Shown here in pieces: positions 7,785 through 15,091 of a stretch of 27,684 bases of DNA. Below the pieces are notes generated by a model. The model worked only from the letters and a program-made list of their open reading frames with translations, was not told where the DNA came from and did not search any database. Positions within the stretch are counted from its first letter, which is position 1; each line of letters starts with the position of its first letter. This DNA comes from Chloroflexota bacterium (GTDB lineage Bacteria > Chloroflexota > Chloroflexia > Thermomicrobiales > UBA6265): the NCBI GenBank assembly GCA_023389575.1, contig JAEWEG010000021.1:1-27684 (forward strand). Direction: 5' to 3'. Position numbers and translations under genes: made by a program.

Positions 7785-10346
7785 TTACTGGCAGGCCCAG
7801 TGGTGACGCATGCCGTTTGCCCACATCCAGCCAGCCGCGTCCGCGTTCGCCCGCGGATCGAAGATGTCCTGGCCAGCCTTCCCGTTCGGGGTAAACGCGA
7901 ACGTGGACGGCATGAATTGGAAGAGGCCGCTTGCGCCGCTGCGCGTGTTCACGATATTCGGGTCCAGCAGGGATTCACACCGAGCCACGCGCAGCATGTC
8001 CGCCCGCGACTGGCCCCATTTGTCGGCCGCCTGGTAGATGATGAGGATCATCTCGTTTTCGGTCGGGGTCTTGCCTCCCGGATCCTCGAAGTCGTCCGGC
8101 GAGTACATCAGCCGGGAGTCGAGCCATCCAGCGTATCCCGCCCACCGGGCTGGCACATAAACGCCCTGCGCCGGGCCGGTGATGTCCACCAGCGTTCCCG
8201 GCGGAACGCGGGTCACGATCGTGCCGCCGCCTGGCGCGGTGTACAGCGGCTGCGAGGGAGCCTTCTGGATCAACTGGTCCACCACGGTGTACCCCCAGCC
8301 AGGGGTCAGCGCGCTGGAGGGCACCCAGCCCTTCGCCGCGTTGTAGCGAACCGGCGTCCAGCCGTTCACCGCGGCGCCCATGATCTCGACCTTCCAGCCG
8401 CTGTTGACCGTCTGGATGTGGCCATAGGTGGTGGCTGGTCCGCGTCGCAGCGAAACGGCCGTGTTCATCGTCGCCTTGCCAATCGCCGCGTCCGGAATCG
8501 TCGGAACCTCGGGTTCGGGCGACGGAGCCTCGCCACCGGCCGTCAGGTACTGGGCGGAAGCCCAGCCAGTCGAACCCTGGTAACGGATCGGCAGGAAGCC
8601 GTTCTGGGCCGCGCCGGTGACTTCCACCACGGTGCCATTGGAGAGTCCGCGAATCACGGTGTGCTCGAGGCCCGGTCCGCTCCGCATGTTTAGCGTGGAA
8701 CCGGTCACCGACACCGTCGCCGTTCCGATCCCGGGGCCGGGCTCCTGTGTTGGCGTTGGAGTCACTGGCGTCGCCGTGGGCGTGACTGGAGTCGGGGTCG
8801 GGGTCTTCGGCGTCGCCGTGGGCGTCACCGGGGTCGGCGTCGGGGTCTTGGGCGTGGCCGTCGGAGTTACCGGAGTCGCCGTGGGTGTCACCGGGGTAGC
8901 CGTCGCGGTCGGCGTGGTTCCGCCGCCGCTCGCCAGCCAGGTCGACGAGGCCCAACCGGTCGAACCCTGGTATCGCACTGGCAGGTAGCCATTCTGGGCG
9001 GCGCCCATCAGGTCCACCGTGGCGCCGCTTGGAATGGATCGAACGATCCCGAAACTCGAACCTGGACCGGTTCGCATGTACAGCGACAGGCCAACCGTGG
9101 TCACCCGCGCCGATCCGGTGACAGGTCCACCGGGAACGGTTGGCGCCGAGGTAACGGGCGTCGCCGTCGGCGTCACCGGCGTGGTGGTCGGCTGGGTCGA
9201 GCCGCCGGAGCCGAGCCACGTCGCCGAGGCCCACCCCTTGGTCCCCTGATAGCGCACCGGCAGGAAGCCGTCCCGCGCGCTGCCCATCACGTCAACCGTG
9301 GCCCCGCTGGGGATCGACCGAACGATGCCAAACGACGTTCCCGGTCCGCTCCGCATGTTCAGCGACAGGCCCACGGTGTTCACGCGAGCGGACCCAACCG
9401 GAGTATCGCCAACTGGCTCGCCACCCGGCGGATTGGTCGCCACCGGGGTCACCGGCGTCGAGGTTGGCTCCGTCGATCCGCCACCCGATCGCAGGTAATT
9501 GCTGGACGCCCAGCCCTTGGTGCCATTGATCCGAACCGGCAGGAAGCCATTTTCGGCGCTGCCCATGACATCGACGATGGTTCCGTTCGGCAGGCCGCGC
9601 AGGACGCCGTGGGAGGTGCTCGGGCCACTCCGCAGGTTCAACGAAAGCCCGCCGGTCGACACCGTCGCGGTGCCCACCACGGTGTCCCCGATGTTCTGGG
9701 GCGCAACCGCTGGTGGCTCGGTCGCCTGCGGGGCGGGCGGCTCCGTCTGCACGGGGGCCGGCGGCTGGGTGGCTGGCGGGCTCGATCCGCCGCCATTGGC
9801 GGTCAGGAAGGCGGTCGCCGCCCAACCGGTCGTCCCGTTCCAGGTGACCTGTGAGAACTCGCCCGATACCGATCCCGTGAGCTGGACGGTGGCGCCATCC
9901 GGCATCACCGCGACCACGCCATACGAGGTGCCTGGGCCACTCCGCAGGTTCAGCCGGCCATCGAACACATAGCGCGTCCCGGTCGGGCCCGATTGGTTTT
10001 GGGCCGGTTCGCTCGTGGAACCCCCGCCGGCCGAGAGGTACTCCGCCGAGGCGTACCCCTTCGACCCGAGGTACGTCACCGGCAGGAACCCATTGATCCC
10101 GTCTCCGGTAACCTCGACACTCGCCCCGCGCGGAATGGTCCGGATGATCGATGACGACACATCCGGCTGCTCGCGCAGGTTCACATTGTCCGTCGCCGTG
10201 TATGCCGCCGCCGAGACATCGGCCGGCAGCCAGGCCACCGTGCTCAACACCAGGGCCAGCACCAGGCCGATCACCAGCGAGTGGCGACCTCCTTGTATGC
10301 GCCAGCCGCCGGAATCACCGGAACTCCGCCTGTATGAAAACTCCAT
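7785..10346 (-). CDS. Large secreted SH3b-repeat protein with C-terminal lysozyme-like (transglycosylase) domain
   Basis: An 853-residue paralogue of the protein ending at 5828. It has an N-terminal signal helix (about 22-46, VSAA cleavage), seven clear SH3b domains (about 49-106, 125-183, 224-286, 317-379, 410-472, 540-603 and 622-682) and a weaker eighth (685-748). Linkers are Pro/Thr-rich; the one at 474-538 is a run of TPVTPTATP-type units. The end (765-853) is the same lysozyme-like domain, with Glu791 in ARCESLLDP, SGLFQFMPSTF and the terminal WMWANGMRHHWACQ. It probably acts on the cell wall, with the repeats as anchor or reach. The ATG at 10346 is preceded by GAGGAAG. Codon use matches its neighbours. 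Confidence 0.93.
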   Translation of the reverse strand: MEFSYRRSSGDSGGWRIQGGRHSLVIGLVLALVLSTVAWLPADVSAAAYTATDNVNLREQPDVSSSIIRTIPRGASVEVTGDGINGFLPVTYLGSKGYASAEYLSAGGGSTSEPAQNQSGPTGTRYVFDGRLNLRSGPGTSYGVVAVMPDGATVQLTGSVSGEFSQVTWNGTTGWAATAFLTANGGGSSPPATQPPAPVQTEPPAPQATEPPAVAPQNIGDTVVGTATVSTGGLSLNLRSGPSTSHGVLRGLPNGTIVDVMGSAENGFLPVRINGTKGWASSNYLRSGGGSTEPTSTPVTPVATNPPGGEPVGDTPVGSARVNTVGLSLNMRSGPGTSFGIVRSIPSGATVDVMGSARDGFLPVRYQGTKGWASATWLGSGGSTQPTTTPVTPTATPVTSAPTVPGGPVTGSARVTTVGLSLYMRTGPGSSFGIVRSIPSGATVDLMGAAQNGYLPVRYQGSTGWASSTWLASGGGTTPTATATPVTPTATPVTPTATPKTPTPTPVTPTATPKTPTPTPVTPTATPVTPTPTQEPGPGIGTATVSVTGSTLNMRSGPGLEHTVIRGLSNGTVVEVTGAAQNGFLPIRYQGSTGWASAQYLTAGGEAPSPEPEVPTIPDAAIGKATMNTAVSLRRGPATTYGHIQTVNSGWKVEIMGAAVNGWTPVRYNAAKGWVPSSALTPGWGYTVVDQLIQKAPSQPLYTAPGGGTIVTRVPPGTLVDITGPAQGVYVPARWAGYAGWLDSRLMYSPDDFEDPGGKTPTENEMILIIYQAADKWGQSRADMLRVARCESLLDPNIVNTRSGASGLFQFMPSTFAFTPNGKAGQDIFDPRANADAAGWMWANGMRHHWACQ
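8733..8927 (-). repeat. In-frame Thr/Pro coding repeat in the SH3b protein
   Basis: Codons 474-538 of the 853-residue protein are an imperfect tandem array of units reading TPVTPTATP and TPKTPTPTP. On the plus strand this appears as repeated GTCACCGG(C/G)GT and GGCGTCGGGGT elements. Units are multiples of three, so length change would keep the frame. This is a flexible, possibly glycosylated stalk between SH3b domains 5 and 6. Confidence 0.8.
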
Positions 10347-10636
10347 CCTCGAACTTCCTCTCCCTCGGAGGTATTCCCCTGACCCGGGCGTTCCTTCAAA
10401 ACGTCACGTACACGTGGTGGTATGGGGAATGGTGGTGAGTAATGCGGGAAGCGCATGCGACGTTGCAGCCAACAACGCCTGGAATGCATGGCGCCTGGTT
10501 TGTGGAGCGTCGCCAGCCACGACGGGCTCCAGCGGGAATCAACGATCCGTAGCACGTTACAATCCTGCTTTCCACAGGATCTTCCGGACACGATCTTGAT
10601 ATGACGAAGGTATCCCACCCATTCCCACCATGTCAA
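10347..10636 (-). promoter_or_regulatory. Candidate promoter and structured leader of the 853-residue SH3b protein
   Basis: On the minus strand TTGACA (10636-10631) and GATACC (10614-10609) are 16 bases apart, giving a leader of about 255 bases. Two hairpins lie near its 5' end: CAGGAT/ATCCTG arms at 10562-10567 and 10575-10580, and a longer stem at 10504-10512 with 10520-10530 (nine pairs, two-base bulge). The rest, down to the ribosome site before 10346, shows no gene. I do not recognise a known RNA class. Confidence 0.45.
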
Positions 10637-10719
10637 ATCACGCCTGGCCCTTCACACGGTGTCTCGCGTCACCCGCCAATTGGCCAGACGCGGCGCGATG
10701 AGGCGCCCATGTACTGAGG

Positions 10720-10725
10720 TACACT
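10720..10725 (+). promoter_or_regulatory. Candidate -10 element for the YggX gene
   Basis: TACACT preceded by G lies about 70 bases before the start at 10794. No good -35 is visible. The same G-TACACT or G-TATACT form precedes the tRNA (17099), the sigma factor (20392) and the small gene at 20049 (19943), so it looks like the local housekeeping -10. Confidence 0.4.
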
Positions 10726-10793
10726 CGATGGCGACACGGGAAACCCGTGGCAACCCCAATCGCTCACCTTTAAGGAATATGGAGTTCCGGCCA

Positions 10794-11081
10794 ATGGTTC
10801 GTCTGGTTCAGTGCGTCAAATTGGGCAAGGAATTGCCAGGGCTTGAGAAGCAGCCCTTCCCCGGTGCGCTCGGTGAGCGCATCTACGAGAACGTCTCCGC
10901 CGAGGCCTACGATCTGTGGCTGCCTCACATGACGACCATCATCAACCACTACGGACTCAACCCGGCCGATCCCGAAACCCGCCAGATGCTGCGCAACGAG
11001 ATGACGGCGTTCTTCTTCGGCGATGCCCCGAGCGAAGCCACGACCGACGAGCTTCGGCCCGAGGATGTCCGCCAGGCCTAA
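10794..11081 (+). CDS. yggX: YggX-family iron-trafficking / oxidative damage protection protein
   Basis: A 95-residue protein matching the YggX family, which is about 90 residues long. It starts MVRLVQCVKLGKELPG, with the conserved Cys at 7 (the functional Cys of YggX), then PFPGALGERIYENVS and HMTTIINHYGLNPADP. In enterobacteria YggX protects iron-sulfur proteins from oxidants and may move ferrous iron. The open frame reaches upstream, but the family begins at this Met and GGAG lies 9 bases before it; ATG 10779 is a second choice. A short tail after the family core (FFFG) is acidic. Its stop overlaps the stop region of the convergent membrane-protein gene by 4 bases. Confidence 0.92.
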   Translation: MVRLVQCVKLGKELPGLEKQPFPGALGERIYENVSAEAYDLWLPHMTTIINHYGLNPADPETRQMLRNEMTAFFFGDAPSEATTDELRPEDVRQA

Positions 11082-11353
11082 TAGGTCCCGTCGTCGTCCT
11101 CATCCTCGTCGGCGAGCTCCTCGCGCGCCACGATCCGCGCCGCCCGGTTCTCCGCCGTGGCATGACCGGCCATCAGGTAGGCTCCCGCCACCACCACCGC
11201 GATGACCACCGCGACCACCAGGCCGGTCAGCCACGCGTCCAGCGCCAGCGCGATCGCCCCGCCGATCCCGATCCCCAGGAAGGCGCCCGCTCCCCAGGCA
11301 ATCGCCCGCCGCTGTTTCGCCCGACGCTCCGGGGTTCCGTTGGCATCGCTCAT
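11078..11353 (-). CDS. Small membrane protein with two predicted helices
   Basis: A 91-residue protein of no family I recognise. A basic N-terminus (ERRAKQRRA) is followed by two hydrophobic stretches (about 18-39 and 43-62) and a very acidic tail (ELADEDEDDDG). The charges suggest both ends face the cytoplasm. It begins 7 bases after the stop of the gene at 11361-11621, so the two form an operon. Its last 4 bases overlap the end of the convergent YggX gene, leaving no space for a separate terminator. It is probably a real gene because its third codon positions are strongly G/C and its topology is clear. Confidence 0.7.
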   Translation of the reverse strand: MSDANGTPERRAKQRRAIAWGAGAFLGIGIGGAIALALDAWLTGLVVAVVIAVVVAGAYLMAGHATAENRAARIVAREELADEDEDDDGTY

Positions 11354-11360
11354 CGCCTGG

Positions 11361-11621
11361 TCACCGCCTCGATCCGGCGCCGGGCAGTCGCAGCCACAGC
11401 ACCACCAGCAACGCCGCCATCGTCAACCCGATGATCGCGGCCGCGTTCAATCCCCAGTCCGTCAGGGCGAACACGGCGACCGCGCTCCCCAGAATCAGCG
11501 CCACCACCAGCACCACCGACAGCATGGCCATCAGGCGCGGGGAGAGATAGGCCGGGATCTCATCCTGGTCCGGGTCCTGCTGGACAGGCTGTGGGCCGTT
11601 GGGCCGTGATGGGTGCGTCAT
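11361..11621 (-). CDS. Small membrane protein with two predicted helices
   Basis: An 86-residue protein without a known family. The first 27 residues are polar and Pro/Gln/Asp-rich, then two hydrophobic helices follow (about 30-53 and 57-77) and a short basic end (GAGSRR). The start ATG at 11621 has an AGAGG element about 11 bases upstream, which is rather far. It is first in a two-gene operon with the similar-sized membrane protein ending at 11078. The two could act as a pair in the membrane, but nothing in the sequence shows a function. Confidence 0.7.
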   Translation of the reverse strand: MTHPSRPNGPQPVQQDPDQDEIPAYLSPRLMAMLSVVLVVALILGSAVAVFALTDWGLNAAAIIGLTMAALLVVLWLRLPGAGSRR

Positions 11622-11811
11622 GGTCTCGATCGCCTCTGGTCTCGCCGGAAACTACGCTGTAGAGACACTACCACGCCCGGGACATCGTGCATGCCCGGCG
11701 AAGCACCTTTGTGCATTTCGTTGAGACTCGTCCTCGTCTGCCGTATCGTACCGGGCAGGACTTCGCGGGCAACTCCGCCCACACCCCTCGCACCACGGGA
11801 GCATTCACCAC

Positions 11812-12492
11812 GTGAACGATTTACCCAAGGCCGTCATCTGGGATGTCGACGGCACCCTCATCGACTCGGGCGACGCCCACTGGCAAAGCTGGCGCGCGAT
11901 TTTCGCCGAGCACAAGCAGCCCGACCTGGACTACGAGACCTTCATCACCTGGTTCGGTCGCCGCAACGACGACATCCTCCGCGACTGGTTCGGCCCAGGC
12001 CCCAGCGACGAATGGCTCGCCGAAATCGCCGAACTCAAGGAAGCCCACTACCGAGAGGGGCTCCGCGACAACCCCTCGATCATCCAGCCGGGCGTGGAGC
12101 ACTGGCTCGCCCGCCTCGCCGCGGATGGCTGGAAGCTCGGCATTGGCTCCTCCGCCGCCGGTCCCAACCTCGAGATCATCCTCGAGCAGGCCGGCTGGAA
12201 CGACACATTCGGCGTGGTCATGAGCCGCGAAACCGTTCGCGACGGTAAGCCCCATCCAGAGGTGTTCCTCACCGCCGCCGCCCGTCTCGGCGTCGATCCG
12301 TCCCGAGCCATCGTGGTCGAGGACGCCGCCGCGGGCGTGCTCGGCGCCCACCGGGCCGGCATGCGCACCATCGGCGTGGGCACCCACTACTCGGAGATCG
12401 GCGCCATGGTCGCCGTCCCAACCCTGGACCTCCTGGCCGAGGACGCCTTCGATCTCCTGCTGGAGCAGCCGCTTCCGACCGACTTCGAATAA
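11812..12492 (+). CDS. HAD-superfamily phosphatase, beta-phosphoglucomutase-like
   Basis: A 226-residue HAD subfamily IA hydrolase. Motif I is WDVDGTLID with nucleophile Asp11 and acid/base Asp13, motif II Ser113 in GIGSSAAG, motif III Lys146 in DGKPHPE, and motif IV VVEDAAAG with Glu170-Asp171. A helical cap lies at about 18-90. Members dephosphorylate or isomerise small sugar phosphates and related metabolites; the exact substrate is not evident. The start is GTG at 11812, placed because it gives the usual spacing to motif I; GGGAG lies about 12 bases upstream. It is a single-gene unit ending before the hairpin at 12542. Confidence 0.93.
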   Translation: MNDLPKAVIWDVDGTLIDSGDAHWQSWRAIFAEHKQPDLDYETFITWFGRRNDDILRDWFGPGPSDEWLAEIAELKEAHYREGLRDNPSIIQPGVEHWLARLAADGWKLGIGSSAAGPNLEIILEQAGWNDTFGVVMSRETVRDGKPHPEVFLTAAARLGVDPSRAIVVEDAAAGVLGAHRAGMRTIGVGTHYSEIGAMVAVPTLDLLAEDAFDLLLEQPLPTDFE

Positions 12493-12541
12493 CCAACCGC
12501 CATTTCCTACCGAACCGGGTCAATGCCTGGCGAACGGGACA

Positions 12542-12576
12542 GGACCCACGGACCCGCTGGCGCGGGCCGTGGGTCC
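12542..12576 (+). terminator. Terminator hairpin after the HAD gene
   Basis: GGACCCACGG (12542-12551) pairs with 12567-12576, and after a bulged A at 12552 CCCGC pairs with GCGGG, leaving the loop TGGC. Fifteen pairs in all. No T run follows. Confidence 0.7.
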
Positions 12577-12692
12577 GTACATTCCGGAAATGTTTTAGCG
12601 CATGTCAGCTCGTGCCGAGGAAGCGTCATGACCGGCATCCGTGAAACCACACACCTCACGTGATCAAGCGGACTCGGTATCGGATGCCAACG

Positions 12693-12730
12693 GAAACGGG
12701 CCGGGGACATCGATATCCCCGGCCCGTTTC
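12693..12730. terminator. Perfect 15-bp terminator hairpin before the exporter gene end
   Basis: GAAACGGGCCGGGGA (12693-12707) pairs perfectly with 12716-12730 around an 8-base loop. It is bidirectional and sits 27 bases past the stop of the minus-strand exporter gene, with TTTC at the 3' side in the plus direction and TTTCC in the minus direction. Confidence 0.8.
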
Positions 12731-12756
12731 GTCTTGTGACGTTGTGTGATGCCCGC

Positions 12757-14238
12757 CTAGTCCGCTGACGTCGCCATCGGCTCCACGCCGGGCGAGCCCG
12801 CCGGGGCGTCGTGCTCGCTCACGGTGGTGACCTTGCCGGAGTCCTTCCGGAAGACCATCACCAGCCCGATACCGATCACCGCCACCACCGCCGAGATCAG
12901 GAAAGTCTGCTCGTAGCCGGTGAACGCCGCCTGCGTCATGTCCTCCACGGTCGCCAGGGGATCGAGCGCGTCCAGGTTGGCATTGATCCGCGTGGACAGC
13001 ACCGTCGAAATGATCGCCACACCAGCCGCCGAGGCGAACTGCCGCATGGTGCTGAACAGCGAGGACGCCTTCGCCGTGTCCTGGTGGGTAATCGACTCGA
13101 ACGTCGCGGTCTGGCTTGGCACCATGATCAGCGCCATCGAGATGCCGACCACCAGCAGCAATGCCCGGAAGGCCCACAACGAGGTGTCCATTTCCAGCGT
13201 AGAGAAGGCGAAGATGGCCGCCGCCAGGATCGTGAACCCGAGGGCCATCATCCTCCGGGCGCCGAGGATCGGATAGATCCTGGCCCCGACCGGCATCACC
13301 AGCATCATGCCGACCACCTGCGAGAGCGTCACCAGGCCCGATTCCGTGGCCGTCAGCCCCATCAGCTGCTGCAACATCAGAGGCACCAGGAAGAGGATGC
13401 CCATCATCGCGCCGGTGCTGATCAGCACCATCACGTTGCCGGCGGTGAAGTTCCGGTCGCGGAAGAGCCGCAGGTCCAGGAGCGGTTCCCGGATTCGCAG
13501 CTCAACGGCCACGAACAGTGCGAGCAGGAGCACGCCGCCGACCATCAGGCCCGTGGTCGCCGGATCCGACCACCCATGCGAAGGCGTGCGCTCCAAGCCC
13601 ACCAGCAACATCGCCAGTCCCGCGCCGGCCAGCAGGAACCCGGCCAGGTCGAATCGCGACGAGGTGTCCTCCCGCTGGTTCGGCACGAACATCAGCGTGA
13701 AGATCAGGCCAATCACGCCGATCGGCAGGTTGAGGTAGAAAATCCAGCGCCACGAATAGTTGTCGGTCAGCCATCCGCCCAGGATCGGCCCCATCGCCGG
13801 CGCGATCATGACCGGAAACGCCAGCACCGCCGACGCCTTGGCGCGCTCGTCGTTCGGGAACGCCCGGAACAGCATGGTCGTGCCGACCGGGGTCAGCATG
13901 CCGCCGCCGACGCCTTGCAGCACGCGGGCCGCGATCAGCATTTCCATCGACTGGGCCGCGCCGGCAAACGCCGAGGCCAGGGTGAACACCCCAATCGCGA
14001 AGGCGAAGGTCCACTTGCTGCCAAACCGGTCCGCTACCCATCCCGATGCCGGAATGAAGATCGCGAGACTGACCAGGTAGCCGGTCAACGCGTATTGCAG
14101 GGTGGACTGCTCGACGTCGAAGTCCCGCCCGATCGCTGGCAACGCCGTGTTGAGCACGGTCATGTCCAGGATTTCCATGAACAGGCCGAGCACGAACGCG
14201 ATCGCGATCAGCCATTTCGTTTCGATTCGTCTTAGCAT
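12757..14238 (-). CDS. MFS drug exporter, DHA2 (EmrB/QacA) family, 14 helices
   Basis: A 493-residue proton-drug antiporter of the 14-helix DHA2 family, full length. Visible motifs are LDMTVLNTALP in helix 1 (motif D1), GWVADRFGSKWT after helix 2 (motif A), ARVLQGVGGG (motif B) and APAMGPILGGWL in helix 5 (motif C, the antiporter motif). The C-terminal tail of about 40 residues is polar. It exports toxic organic compounds across the inner membrane; the substrate is unknown. A TetR gene is transcribed away from it at 14462, and two TetR-like operators lie between, one next to this gene's TTGACA (minus strand, 14354-14349). The start ATG at 14238 agrees with the family. Confidence 0.95.
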   Translation of the reverse strand: MLRRIETKWLIAIAFVLGLFMEILDMTVLNTALPAIGRDFDVEQSTLQYALTGYLVSLAIFIPASGWVADRFGSKWTFAFAIGVFTLASAFAGAAQSMEMLIAARVLQGVGGGMLTPVGTTMLFRAFPNDERAKASAVLAFPVMIAPAMGPILGGWLTDNYSWRWIFYLNLPIGVIGLIFTLMFVPNQREDTSSRFDLAGFLLAGAGLAMLLVGLERTPSHGWSDPATTGLMVGGVLLLALFVAVELRIREPLLDLRLFRDRNFTAGNVMVLISTGAMMGILFLVPLMLQQLMGLTATESGLVTLSQVVGMMLVMPVGARIYPILGARRMMALGFTILAAAIFAFSTLEMDTSLWAFRALLLVVGISMALIMVPSQTATFESITHQDTAKASSLFSTMRQFASAAGVAIISTVLSTRINANLDALDPLATVEDMTQAAFTGYEQTFLISAVVAVIGIGLVMVFRKDSGKVTTVSEHDAPAGSPGVEPMATSAD

Positions 14239-14348
14239 CCCGCTACCTCTTGCCGGACTCCCAGCCCAGCCTCGTCACATCTCGTTCCGCCATTGGGCGG
14301 CCCGCGTCCTCATCCGGCGTGGAGTTTGGAAAACGCACTGTCAGATGA

Positions 14349-14354
14349 TGTCAA
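14349..14354 (-). promoter_or_regulatory. -35 element of the DHA2 exporter promoter
   Basis: TTGACA on the minus strand at 14354-14349 is a perfect -35. The -10 seventeen bases on (TTCCAA) is poor. It directly abuts the TetR-like operator at 14356-14369, so a bound repressor would shield it. Confidence 0.5.
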
Positions 14355-14355
14355 C

Positions 14356-14369
14356 CAAACGGTCGTTTG
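14356..14369. promoter_or_regulatory. TetR-type operator 1
   Basis: CAAACG-GT-CGTTTG is a perfect inverted repeat with 6-bp arms. In its wider form ACCAAACGGTCGTTTGAC it matches the inverse of operator 2 (ACCAAACGTTCGTTTAGT) at most positions. It sits beside the exporter -35. Confidence 0.7.
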
Positions 14370-14377
14370 ACTGCGGC

Positions 14378-14406
14378 TTTCATACTAAACGAACGTTTGG
14401 TACAAT
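14378..14406 (+). promoter_or_regulatory. TetR gene promoter containing operator 2
   Basis: A -10 TACAAT lies at 14401-14406, with a weak -35 TTTCAT at 14378-14383 and 17-base spacing. The spacer holds AAACG-AA-CGTTT (14387-14398), an inverted repeat of the same type as operator 1. The two operator centres are 30 bases apart, about three helical turns. Autoregulation is therefore likely. Confidence 0.6.
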
Positions 14407-14461
14407 GCAAGCAGCAAGGCAACGGCACAGTGACCGTGCCGTTCAGCAGTGGAGGTGCACC

Positions 14462-15076
14462 GTGGCACACAATGAAGAACTCGAAGGTCTGGTCGGCCGC
14501 GACCTCCTGATCGATGTGGCGACCAGGCTTTTCATGCACCATGGGTACGACGGCGTCTCGATGCAGCAAATCGCGACCGCCGCGAACATGACGAAGGGTT
14601 CGCCCTATTACCATTTCAAGGGGAAGGAAGACCTCTTCATCCAGGCATTCCAGCAACGCACCCAGAAGACCCACATGGGCCTGGTGGAGACGCTCCACGG
14701 CGCCGCCAGTTTCCGCGACAGCCTGATCGACGGCTTCGCCTACATCCTCGCCGACATCGACCCGGGCATCATTCGGCTGCTGGACGACTACAAGCGGGTC
14801 ATCAGCGCCGAGCTCAAGGCCGAATGCCACGACCAGGTCATCTCCCCCGATGACATGCTCGATATCTATGTCAACTGGTTCACCGAAGCGGCCGGCTCCG
14901 GAGTCACCTTCGTCCAGCCAGCCGCCGATGTCGCGTTCTCATTCATGGCGCTCCAGATGGGCACCCTTCACCTGCACCTCATCCGCACCGATCTCGCCGT
15001 CATCGCGCCGGACACGGCCCGCCAGATCGCCACGGCGAGCGTCGACCTCTTCCTCAACGGCGCCGTCGATTCCTGA
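14462..15076 (+). CDS. TetR-family transcriptional regulator
   Basis: A 204-residue TetR repressor. The DNA-binding domain occupies about 10-60, with helix-turn-helix GVSMQQIATAANMTKGSPYY ending in the typical YYHFKGKEDLF. The larger C-terminal part is the ligand-binding and dimer domain. The start is GTG at 14462, chosen because GGAGG lies 6 bases upstream; the open frame to 14102 runs through the operators and is not coding. It is divergent from the DHA2 exporter, and two matching palindromes lie between, so it very probably represses the exporter and itself until a drug binds. The stop is only 15 bases from the end of the convergent WYL gene. Confidence 0.94.
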   Translation: MAHNEELEGLVGRDLLIDVATRLFMHHGYDGVSMQQIATAANMTKGSPYYHFKGKEDLFIQAFQQRTQKTHMGLVETLHGAASFRDSLIDGFAYILADIDPGIIRLLDDYKRVISAELKAECHDQVISPDDMLDIYVNWFTEAAGSGVTFVQPAADVAFSFMALQMGTLHLHLIRTDLAVIAPDTARQIATASVDLFLNGAVDS

Positions 15077-15091
15077 TTGGGGCGGTCGCCC

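Noticed and set aside
8733..8927. CRISPR-like array
   Set aside because: Units are imperfect, contiguous, multiples of three and in frame with a Thr/Pro stalk; there are no unique spacers and no cas genes.
12811..14235. Plus-strand open frame of 474 codons opposite the drug exporter
   Set aside because: Composition of His/Arg/Gln repeats is typical of a mirror of a GC3-rich membrane protein; the opposite strand shows all DHA2 motifs.
14102..14461. Upstream extension of the TetR gene to 14102
   Set aside because: It would read through the exporter start, both operators and the promoter; GTG 14462 has a strong ribosome site.
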